Assembly: GCA_946055125.1 (NCBI GenBank)
Contig: CAMGFF010000018.1
Coordinates: forward strand, 1-15,879
Reading direction: 5' to 3'
Source: an uncultured Prevotellaceae bacterium
GTDB lineage: Bacteria > Bacteroidota > Bacteroidia > Bacteroidales > Muribaculaceae
DNA: 15,879 nucleotides
The translations under genes and the position numbers were made by a program. Shown here piece after piece: positions 1-6,004 of the stretch; within the stretch, counting starts at the first letter, position 1; every line of letters starts with the position of its first letter. The notes beneath the pieces were generated by a model that ran no database searches, had not been told where the DNA came from, and was given only the letters and a program-made list of their open reading frames with translations.

Positions 1-432
1 GGTGTAACTAAGGATTACACCCAGGCTGTGTATTGGTATCGCAAAGCCGCAGATCAAGGAGAGTCCAATGCCCAAGGCAATCTCGGCAATTGCTATTACA
101 AAGGCCAAGGTGTAACTAAGGATTACACCCAGGCTGTGTATTGGTATCGCAAAGCCGCAGATCAAGGAGAGTCCAATGCCCAAGGCAATCTCGGCAATTG
201 CTATTACAAAGGCCAGGGTGTAACTAAGGATTACACTCAGGCTGTGTTCTGGTATCGCAAAGCCGCCGATCAAGGATATGCCAATGCCCAATGCAATCTC
301 GGCAATTGCTACTACAATGGCCATGGTGTAACTAAGGATTTCACTCAGGCTGTGTTCTGGTATCGCAAAGCCGCCGATCAAGAAAACAAATATGCCCAAT
401 ACAATCTCGGCCGTTGCTACGAATACGGACAA
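1..432 (+). repeat. Four in-frame 108-bp tandem repeats encoding Sel1 units
   Basis: Units start at 1, 109, 217 and 325, each opening with GGTGTAACTAAGGAT, and a shorter diverged fifth unit starts at 433. Units 1 and 2 are identical except for their last base (A at 108, G at 216), a silent Gln change. Units 3 and 4 carry more substitutions. The period of 108 bp equals 36 codons, so gain or loss of a unit keeps the frame. The array continues beyond the left edge, so its full copy number is unknown. The near-perfect pair points to very recent duplication or gene conversion. Confidence 0.95.
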
Positions 433-1407
433 GGTGTAACTAAGAATCTCGCCGAAGCCGGAAAATGGTATAAACTTGCTGCTGATAATGGTGTTGAAGA
501 CGCAAAGAAAAAATATACTGAACTTTACGCCAATGGCTATCTCTCCGAGAAAACCGCTGTGGCTCAATCCTCCACCACTCCCCAAAAGGAGAAAAAGGAT
601 GAAACGGGCACGACAACATCCTCAAACAACGGCATTGACACCGACATTCCCATTTCCGGTGCAAGACAGCCTAACACTTTTGCCGTAATCATAGGCAACG
701 AGAATTATAGTAATGTGGCGAAGGTGCCTTTTGCCGTCAACGACGCCAAGGTCTTTGCCGAATATTGCACTAAAACCCTCGGTTTGCCAACCGAAAATGT
801 TTCTATCTACACCGACGTGACTTTCGGCAAACTGCTGGGCGCTATCACTCGCATGAAAAATATCGCCGATGCCTACGATGGCGACATCAACCTGATTTTC
901 TACTATGCCGGCCACGGAATCCCCGACGATGCAAGCAAGCAGGCCTATATTCTTCCGGTTGATGCCGATGGCACTATCAAGGAATCTTGCTATCCGCTGG
1001 CCTTGCTCTATTCCACTCTTGCCTCTATGAATGCTCGCCGCGTCATGGTTTTTATTGATGCCTGCTTCAGTGGCTCCGAGCGTGGCGATGGCATGCTATC
1101 TTCGGCTCGCGGAGTGGTCATTAAGCCCCGGGAAGATGCTATTGATGGAAATGTAGTGGTGTTCTCTGCCGTGAGTGGCAATCAGACTGCTTTCCCCTAC
1201 ACGCCCATGAATCATGGCCTGTTCACCTACTTTTTGCTCAACAAAATCAAGGAAACCCGCGGTAATATAACCCTGGGCGAGCTTAGCGATTACGTTACCG
1301 GCACAGTCAAGCAAAAATCAATTGTAATCAACAACAAACTCCAGACTCCCACCATCACCCCCTCCGAATCCCTCCTCAACACCTGGAGATCCATTCCCCT
1401 CCGCTAA
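1..1407 (+). CDS. Sel1-repeat protein with C-terminal caspase-like (peptidase C14) domain, 5' partial
   Basis: The gene runs in from the left edge; the frame is open from base 1, so the start codon and any signal peptide lie outside. The visible part has 468 residues. Residues 1 to about 172 are Sel1-like repeats of 36 residues (motifs AVxWYRKAADQG and AQxNLGxCYYxG), which form an alpha-helical solenoid for protein binding. A low-complexity linker (Ser, Thr, Lys) spans about 185-210. From about residue 228 (FAVIIGNENY) to the end lies a caspase/metacaspase-type domain. Its dyad looks intact: His in YYAGHG (codon 913-915) and Cys in DACFSG (codon 1063-1065). In this family the pair cleaves peptide bonds, often after Arg or Lys; substrate and trigger cannot be seen here. 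The domain ends near the natural C-terminus. The following genes lie on the opposite strand, so it is the last gene of its unit. I am confident of the architecture; the biological role is unknown. Confidence 0.93.
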   Translation, partial: GVTKDYTQAVYWYRKAADQGESNAQGNLGNCYYKGQGVTKDYTQAVYWYRKAADQGESNAQGNLGNCYYKGQGVTKDYTQAVFWYRKAADQGYANAQCNLGNCYYNGHGVTKDFTQAVFWYRKAADQENKYAQYNLGRCYEYGQGVTKNLAEAGKWYKLAADNGVEDAKKKYTELYANGYLSEKTAVAQSSTTPQKEKKDETGTTTSSNNGIDTDIPISGARQPNTFAVIIGNENYSNVAKVPFAVNDAKVFAEYCTKTLGLPTENVSIYTDVTFGKLLGAITRMKNIADAYDGDINLIFYYAGHGIPDDASKQAYILPVDADGTIKESCYPLALLYSTLASMNARRVMVFIDACFSGSERGDGMLSSARGVVIKPREDAIDGNVVVFSAVSGNQTAFPYTPMNHGLFTYFLLNKIKETRGNITLGELSDYVTGTVKQKSIVINNKLQTPTITPSESLLNTWRSIPLR

Positions 1408-1475
1408 TTTCACCCGGGATAATTCAGCGGGCTCCGACGTGCCGTAGATGCGCCTTTTCGCTTCCCTCATGGCTT

Positions 1476-1916
1476 CTATCTTGCTAATAGTTGCCGCAGC
1501 GAGCGCATCGACAGCCGCGCTCGGCTCACGAGCATCTGGTATTCGCTCTGCGTGGAGCGCACCGGCAGCAGACAGCGCAGCAGCGTGCTCGCCACGAGGT
1601 AGTCCTCCATGCGGCGGCGAATGAGCTTGTCGTTCACCGCCGGCGCGTCGGCCGAGAGGCGCAGCACAATGGCCGTGCCGCCGCCGTCGTCAGTGCGCTC
1701 CTCCACGCTGTCGATGTAGCCCGCAATCTTCGAGCACATCACCCCAAGCTCCTCATTGAGCAGCACCCCGAAAATTCCTTTCAGGTCGCACTTGGCATAC
1801 TGCATCGGAGCCTCCTCATCACTCTTTCCGGCCACAATAAGGGCATACTCCGCCATCATCGAGCGGAGAATCTGCTCACCACTGAGCATCATTGTCGATA
1901 ATCGAATGTTCTTCAT
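1476..1916 (-). CDS. Hypothetical 146-residue protein, last gene of a three-gene unit
   Basis: I do not recognise the family. The protein has no signal peptide or membrane segment and looks like a soluble alpha/beta protein: an N-terminal helix (SGEQILRSMMAEYALIVAG), a central strand-rich part (AIVLRLSADA) and a basic helical C-terminus (SRARLSMRSLRQLLAR). A Met at residue 11 (MLSGEQ) is an alternative start. It follows the lipoprotein gene by 39 bases on the same strand and is probably translated from the same message, driven by the promoter near 2821-2852. It is convergent with the caspase gene, and I see no clear terminator in the 68 bases between them. If the neighbouring lipoprotein is a spanin, a phage origin is possible for this gene too, but nothing in its sequence proves that. 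Confidence 0.65.
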   Translation of the reverse strand: MKNIRLSTMMLSGEQILRSMMAEYALIVAGKSDEEAPMQYAKCDLKGIFGVLLNEELGVMCSKIAGYIDSVEERTDDGGGTAIVLRLSADAPAVNDKLIRRRMEDYLVASTLLRCLLPVRSTQSEYQMLVSRARLSMRSLRQLLAR

Positions 1917-1952
1917 AGTATAAAACTAAAAAATTTTCAAAATCACCCCTAA

Positions 1953-1978
1953 TCTCTAATATCTACTCTCTAATATCT
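1953..1978. repeat. 12-bp direct repeat at a gene end
   Basis: TCTCTAATATCT occurs at 1953-1964 and again at 1967-1978. On the minus strand the pair encodes the last residues of the small lipoprotein (ILESRY) and its TAG stop. Slippage here would alter the C-terminus or stop position. It may simply be a degenerate AT-rich intergenic duplication. Confidence 0.7.
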
Positions 1979-2366
1979 TAACAACTACCCCCGCCGCCAT
2001 CGCCACCCCAATCCACCACCACAGCAGCCCGCACCCCGAAGCCGCCTCAGCCGTCAGCTCCTTCTCCTCCTCAGCCCGAGTCACCTCAGCCACCTTTGTC
2101 GCCGCACCGGCCGCCGTTTTCTTCCTCACCGACGTGTGCCTCACCGCCCTCACCGGCAGCTTTTCCACCGCCGAGCAATGCACCGGGGTCACCGTGTCGT
2201 GGTAGAAATACCACTCATCAACATTCACCTCTATCTCCTTGTCAAGGTGGAGCGAGTCGAGCCTCACCCTCGTTGCCTCCACCCTCTCGGCCGTGTGCTT
2301 CGCCGAGCGGCAGCCACACAGCACAATCACCATCACCGCAATTATTAATCTCATCATCTTCCTCAC
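1956..2366 (-). CDS. Small lipoprotein with C-terminal membrane segment, unimolecular-spanin-like topology
   Basis: This 136-residue protein begins with a basic stretch and a hydrophobic core ending in VLCGC, a plausible lipobox with Cys19 as the lipidated residue. Residues 20 to about 110 would be periplasmic: a polar segment with DEWYFYHDTVTPVH, then a basic Ala-rich part, then a charged segment (TRAEEEKELTAEA). Residues about 113-131 (GLLWWWIGVAMAAGVVV) form one membrane helix, followed by only a few residues. An outer-membrane lipid anchor plus a C-terminal inner-membrane helix in about 130 residues is the layout of unimolecular spanins such as phage T1 gp11, which fuse outer and inner membranes at lysis. 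This match is by topology only; a domesticated envelope lipoprotein is the alternative. It sits between two small genes of unknown function, 17 bases after the upstream one. The stop codon lies inside a short direct repeat. Confidence 0.7.
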   Translation of the reverse strand: MRKMMRLIIAVMVIVLCGCRSAKHTAERVEATRVRLDSLHLDKEIEVNVDEWYFYHDTVTPVHCSAVEKLPVRAVRHTSVRKKTAAGAATKVAEVTRAEEEKELTAEAASGCGLLWWWIGVAMAAGVVVKILESRY

Positions 2367-2383
2367 AGCATCAAGTTAATCAA

Positions 2384-2785
2384 TCAGTTCTTCACCGCCT
2401 CATAGAGATACCTGTAGGCATACTGCGGCGAAATGTAGTATCTCGACGCACGCCCGTCGAATAGCACCCGCGTGAGAGCCTCGTGCATCACCATTCCCTC
2501 ATTCTCGGCCATCATCTGCTTCACCTTGCCGTGTATCTCCAGCCACATCCGGTTCTTCAGCGTGAGCTTACGCCCCGTTATCCCCCGGTGGTTGATGCGC
2601 GACATCACGTTGTAGGCCTGTGTGAATTGCAGGTAATATCGCGGCCGCCCCTCGGCAAGCACCTCCTCAATGATTTTCATTCGGTTAATCACTCCGTCGC
2701 CCTTCATCGCCTCGCCGAGCTTCTTGCGGTAGTCGCGAAGCAGCTCGGCGTCGCGCATCTTCGTCAGTTCTCTTTTGTTTCTCAT
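2384..2785 (-). CDS. Hypothetical basic 133-residue protein, first gene of a three-gene unit
   Basis: I do not recognise the family. The protein is basic and mostly helical, with no signal peptide. It opens MRNKRELTKMRDAELL, has a middle segment (VINRMKIIEEVLAEGRPRYYLQFTQAY) and ends with RASRYYISPQYAYRYLYEAV, the same Arg-plus-Tyr-Tyr pattern seen at its centre (RPRYY). Its charge would suit nucleic-acid binding, which is only a guess. I chose the ATG at 2783-2785, although the frame stays open to an ATG at 2917. The longer form would place a well-formed promoter (2821-2852) inside the coding region and add an N-terminus unlike the rest of the protein. It is divergent from the TPR gene and begins a unit with the lipoprotein and the 146-residue protein. 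Confidence 0.68.
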   Translation of the reverse strand: MRNKRELTKMRDAELLRDYRKKLGEAMKGDGVINRMKIIEEVLAEGRPRYYLQFTQAYNVMSRINHRGITGRKLTLKNRMWLEIHGKVKQMMAENEGMVMHEALTRVLFDGRASRYYISPQYAYRYLYEAVKN

Positions 2786-2820
2786 AGTATTCGTTGTGTG
2801 TTTGTTTTGAATTTGTGCTG

Positions 2821-2852
2821 CAAAGTTAATCACGAAATGGTAATTTGCCAAA
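2821..2852 (-). promoter_or_regulatory. Bacteroidota-type promoter for the three-gene minus-strand unit
   Basis: Read on the minus strand, TTTG (2852-2849) is followed by a 20-base spacer and TAACTTTG (2828-2821). This fits the Bacteroidota housekeeping consensus of TTTG about 20 bases before TAnnTTTG. Transcription should start a few bases downstream, near 2815, leaving a leader of about 30 bases before the ATG at 2785. This placement decides the start of the downstream gene. Confidence 0.72.
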
Positions 2853-2896
2853 TATTTTTGTGGTATTTCTACCTCCTTTGTCATTTTTTCGTGATT
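2828..2896. repeat. 10-bp inverted repeat in a divergent intergenic region
   Basis: AATCACGAAA (2828-2837) and its exact reverse complement TTTCGTGATT (2887-2896) flank 49 bases. The left arm overlaps the edge of the -7 box of the minus-strand promoter and runs into its spacer. The right arm lies about 60 bases before the plus-strand -7 box. This could be a pair of operator half-sites for a regulator of both units. The spacing is too long for a typical hairpin, and chance is not excluded. Confidence 0.45.
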
Positions 2897-2949
2897 TTCC
2901 TCTTTGCAAAAATTCACTCACAGGCGTGCTATCGTATTGCTTTTATGTG

Positions 2950-2957
2950 TAAATTTG
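2950..2957 (+). promoter_or_regulatory. Putative -7 box (TAAATTTG) ahead of the TPR-barrel-ruvB-flippase unit
   Basis: TAAATTTG, followed by CAC, matches the Bacteroidota TAnnTTTG box. No good TTTG lies about 20 bases upstream, so the promoter is incomplete or uses another -33 sequence. Transcription would begin near 2962, only a few bases before the first ATG (2966) and about 15 before the second (2978). The 18 bases at 2941-2958 recur with one mismatch at 10442-10459, ahead of the DUF4923-type gene. Confidence 0.45.
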
Positions 2958-2965
2958 CACTATAA

Positions 2966-5900
2966 ATGACTTTGATTATGAAATTCACCCCAATGATAAT
3001 AGCCGCTTGTGCGGCTCTGCCGCTCGGTGTGGCGGCTCAGAGTGCTTTGATGAGCACCGCTCCGCAGGGCTACATGGCGCGTGGCTCGCTCATGCTTGCC
3101 GATGGCAACTACACCGGCGCCGCCCACCAGCTGGGCCACATCGACCACCCCTCGGCCGAGGCTCGCCTTGCCATCGCCATGAGCCACTTCGGGCAGGACC
3201 GCCCCGAGTGCCTCGATGAGCTGGCGCAGCTAATCGACCTCTATCCCGCCTCTCACCTCGTGCCGGCGGCGTGGACCGCCATTGGCGATTTCCACTTCTT
3301 CCACGGCCGCTATGGCGAGGCTGCCAAGGCTTATGCCCAAGTGCCGCCCACAGCCCCCGATGCCGCCGCGCAGCTCACCCTTGCCTACCGCCACGGCTTC
3401 TCACTGCTGCGGCTGGGCGAGCTCGATGCCGCCGCGCCACTCTTCGCCCGCCTCGCCGCCTCAAGGCAGTATGCCGAGGCCGGCACTTTCTTCGAGGCCT
3501 ATATCGACTATGCCCGCGGCAACTACGATGCTGCCGAGGCCAAGTTTGCCTCTGTCACCAAGAGCTCCGAGCTTCAGCAGGCCGCCAATTACTACATCTG
3601 CCAGATTCTCTTCACCCGCCACGAGTATTCGCGCGTGGTGGAGCTTGCCCGCACCTTGCTCGCCGATGAGCCAGCCCGGGAGTTCTCCTGCGAGATGAAC
3701 CGCCTCGCCGGCGAGAGCCTCTACCACGAGGGCAACAACGACGACGATGCCGCCCGCTTCCTCAATGCCTATGTGGATAGCTGCGAGAGCTCGCCCGAGC
3801 GCACCTCGCTCTATGTGCTCGGCGTGCTCGACTACCGCAACCGCGAGTTCGCCTCCTGCATAAGCCGCATGGAGGGTGTCACCGCCGAGGTGGAGGATGC
3901 CATGGCTCAGAGCGCATGGCTCCTCACCGGCCACGCCCACACTAAGCAGGGAAGCCCCACTGCCGCCGCAATGGCCTATGAGAAGGCTTTCCGTCTGCCC
4001 TTCGAGGGTCCTACGCAGGAAACGGCGTTCTTCAATTATGCCCTCACCCAGGCCAGTGGCGCCCGCACTCCCTTCAACCGCTCCATCGACTTCTTCGAGC
4101 AGTTTCTCAACAAATATCCCCGCTCCTCCTATGTGACCGACGTGGAAGACTATCTCATCAATGCCTATGTGAATGGCAACGACTACGAGCGTGCATTGGA
4201 GAGCATTTCCCACATCAAGTCGCCCTCGGCGCGAGTCCTCGCCGCCAAGGAGCGTGTGCTCTACAACCTGGGAATCCAGTCGCTCTCCAATGGCAAGATT
4301 GCCGACGCTTTCTCTCATTTCCACCTCGCCCACTCCATGAACACCGCCGCCGACCCTGCCCTGCACAATGAGTGCAACCTGTGGATGGCCGAGTGCCACT
4401 ACCGCCGTGGCAACTATAAGGCTGCCGCCAAGTGCCAGGAGGCTTTTATCGCCGGCACCAATGCCCGTAATGCCAATTTTGCCCTCGCTCACTACAACCT
4501 GGGCTACTCGCGCTTCCAGCTCCGAAGCTATGCCGCCGCACGCCAGGCCTTCGAGAAGGCTGCCGCAGCCAAGTCGCTCGCTGCCGCCACTCGCGCCGAC
4601 GCTTACAGCCGCATTGGCGACTGCCTCTACTATGCCAAGAGCTACTCCGAGGCTGCCGCAGCCTACGACCGGGCCTACTCCACTCACCACCCCTCGGGCG
4701 ACTATCCGCTATTCCAGAAGGCGGTGATGATGGGACTCACCAAGAGCCACGACGCTAAAATCGCCATAATCAACCGCCTCCTCAAGGAATACCCTAATTC
4801 GCCCATCGCCTCGGCGGCTATGATGCAAAAGGCCGATGCCTTTGTGGCTCAGGGCGACAGCGAGGCTGCCGTGAGCGCCTACGACGATATTTCTTCTCAC
4901 TACAAAGGCTCGGCCGACGCCCGCAAGGCTATGCTCCAGAAAGCTATCACCCTGCGAGGCATGGGAAATGACGACCGCGCTATCGACAGCTACAAGCGTC
5001 TGATCTCGCAATATCCCTCAAGCGATGAGGCTAAGACTGCCGCCGAGGACCTCAAACTTATCTTTGCCGACCGCGGCGACCTCCAGGCCTACATCGACTT
5101 CCTCAACAGCGTGCCGGGCGCCCCGCGCCTCGACGTGAGCGAAATCGACCGCCTCACATTCGAGTCGGCCGAGAAGGCATATATCGCCCAGAACCCAAGC
5201 ATCGACAAGATGCGCGACTATGTGAAGCAGTTCCCCAATGGCGCTTATCTTGCCAAGGCTCGCTACTACATCGCCAGCCACGAATATAAGGCTGCCCGCT
5301 ACGATGCCGCTCTCTCTATCATCAATGAGGCTCTCGCCACCGATGCCGACGCGGCTTTTGCCGACGACGCACTCGCCATGAAGGCCGACATCCTTTTCCG
5401 CAAGAAGAAGCTCAGCGAGGCGCAGGCCGCCTATGAGGATCTTGCCTCTCGCGCCGCCTCTCTCGACAACAAGCTCAATGCACAGCTCGGAATCATGCGC
5501 ACCGCCATGGAGCTGGAGCAATATGGCAAGGTGCACAGCAGCGCCGATGCTCTGCTCGCTCTCGGCAGCCTCTCGCCCGAGGAGGAGAAGGAGGCTACTT
5601 TCTGCCGCGCCTTTGCACTGAAGAAGCTCAAGAAAGGCAGTGAGGCCATCGACGATTTTGCCCGTCTCGCCCAAAACACTCAGTCGATTTATGGCGCACG
5701 CGCCGCCTGGGAGCTGGCCGACTACTACTACCAAGCCGACAACCTGAAGCGTGCCGAGAAGGTGCTCAACGACCTCATCGACGACGGCACGCCTCACCAG
5801 TATTGGCTCGCACGCTGTTTCATTCTCCTGGCCGACGTGTATCACAAGCGCGGAAATGTGACCGAGGCACGGCAGTATCTCGAAAGCCTCCGCAACAACT

Positions 5901-5983
5901 ACCCCGGCTCCGAGACCGACATCTTCCGGATGATCGACTCCCGCCTCGCAAAGTGGAAAAAGTCCTCAAAAAAGAAAAAATAA
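2966..5983 (+). CDS. Large periplasmic tetratricopeptide-repeat protein
   Basis: This protein of about 1000 residues starts with a signal peptide ending GVAAQ|S (cleavage near residue 25), so it acts in the periplasm. The rest is a long run of helical TPR-like hairpins. Recognisable units include AHYNLGYSRFQLRSYAAARQAFEKAAA, DAYSRIGDCLYYAKSYSEAAAAYDRAY and repeated YPNS/YPSS/YPGS turns of the YbgF/BamD-like TPR class. Such solenoids scaffold envelope complexes; no catalytic domain is visible. The C-terminus is very Lys-rich (WKKSSKKKK). The longest frame is given. The ATG at 2978 (MKFTPMII) is at least as likely, because it leaves a normal short leader after the -7 box at 2950-2957 and gives a compact signal peptide. 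The outer-membrane barrel gene follows after 21 bases, suggesting a shared complex in assembly or stability of the envelope. The partner is inferred from position only. Confidence 0.88.
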   Translation: MTLIMKFTPMIIAACAALPLGVAAQSALMSTAPQGYMARGSLMLADGNYTGAAHQLGHIDHPSAEARLAIAMSHFGQDRPECLDELAQLIDLYPASHLVPAAWTAIGDFHFFHGRYGEAAKAYAQVPPTAPDAAAQLTLAYRHGFSLLRLGELDAAAPLFARLAASRQYAEAGTFFEAYIDYARGNYDAAEAKFASVTKSSELQQAANYYICQILFTRHEYSRVVELARTLLADEPAREFSCEMNRLAGESLYHEGNNDDDAARFLNAYVDSCESSPERTSLYVLGVLDYRNREFASCISRMEGVTAEVEDAMAQSAWLLTGHAHTKQGSPTAAAMAYEKAFRLPFEGPTQETAFFNYALTQASGARTPFNRSIDFFEQFLNKYPRSSYVTDVEDYLINAYVNGNDYERALESISHIKSPSARVLAAKERVLYNLGIQSLSNGKIADAFSHFHLAHSMNTAADPALHNECNLWMAECHYRRGNYKAAAKCQEAFIAGTNARNANFALAHYNLGYSRFQLRSYAAARQAFEKAAAAKSLAAATRADAYSRIGDCLYYAKSYSEAAAAYDRAYSTHHPSGDYPLFQKAVMMGLTKSHDAKIAIINRLLKEYPNSPIASAAMMQKADAFVAQGDSEAAVSAYDDISSHYKGSADARKAMLQKAITLRGMGNDDRAIDSYKRLISQYPSSDEAKTAAEDLKLIFADRGDLQAYIDFLNSVPGAPRLDVSEIDRLTFESAEKAYIAQNPSIDKMRDYVKQFPNGAYLAKARYYIASHEYKAARYDAALSIINEALATDADAAFADDALAMKADILFRKKKLSEAQAAYEDLASRAASLDNKLNAQLGIMRTAMELEQYGKVHSSADALLALGSLSPEEEKEATFCRAFALKKLKKGSEAIDDFARLAQNTQSIYGARAAWELADYYYQADNLKRAEKVLNDLIDDGTPHQYWLARCFILLADVYHKRGNVTEARQYLESLRNNYPGSETDIFRMIDSRLAKWKKSSKKKK

Positions 5984-6004
5984 AAGCCCACAGCCCAAAA
6001 AAGA

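Noticed and set aside
1..432. Tandem repeats considered as a CRISPR array
   Set aside because: There are no unique spacers; the 108-bp units are contiguous, in frame, and encode Sel1 motifs.
1416..1434. CCCG...CGGG hairpin between the convergent caspase and 146-residue genes
   Set aside because: Four-pair stem with an 11-base loop and no T-run on either side; too weak to call a terminator.
2786..2917. N-terminal extension of the 133-residue protein
   Set aside because: It overlaps a well-formed promoter and is unlike the rest of the protein; the shorter start at 2785 is preferred.
3461..4690. Long open frame (409 codons) on the minus strand
   Set aside because: It lies wholly antisense to the TPR gene. 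Its Val/Gly/Ala/Glu/Leu-rich composition mirrors the GCC, GAG and CTC codons of the sense gene, and it has no promoter or domain.
5018..5845. Open frame of 275 codons on the minus strand
   Set aside because: Antisense shadow of the TPR gene with no recognisable domain and no start signals.
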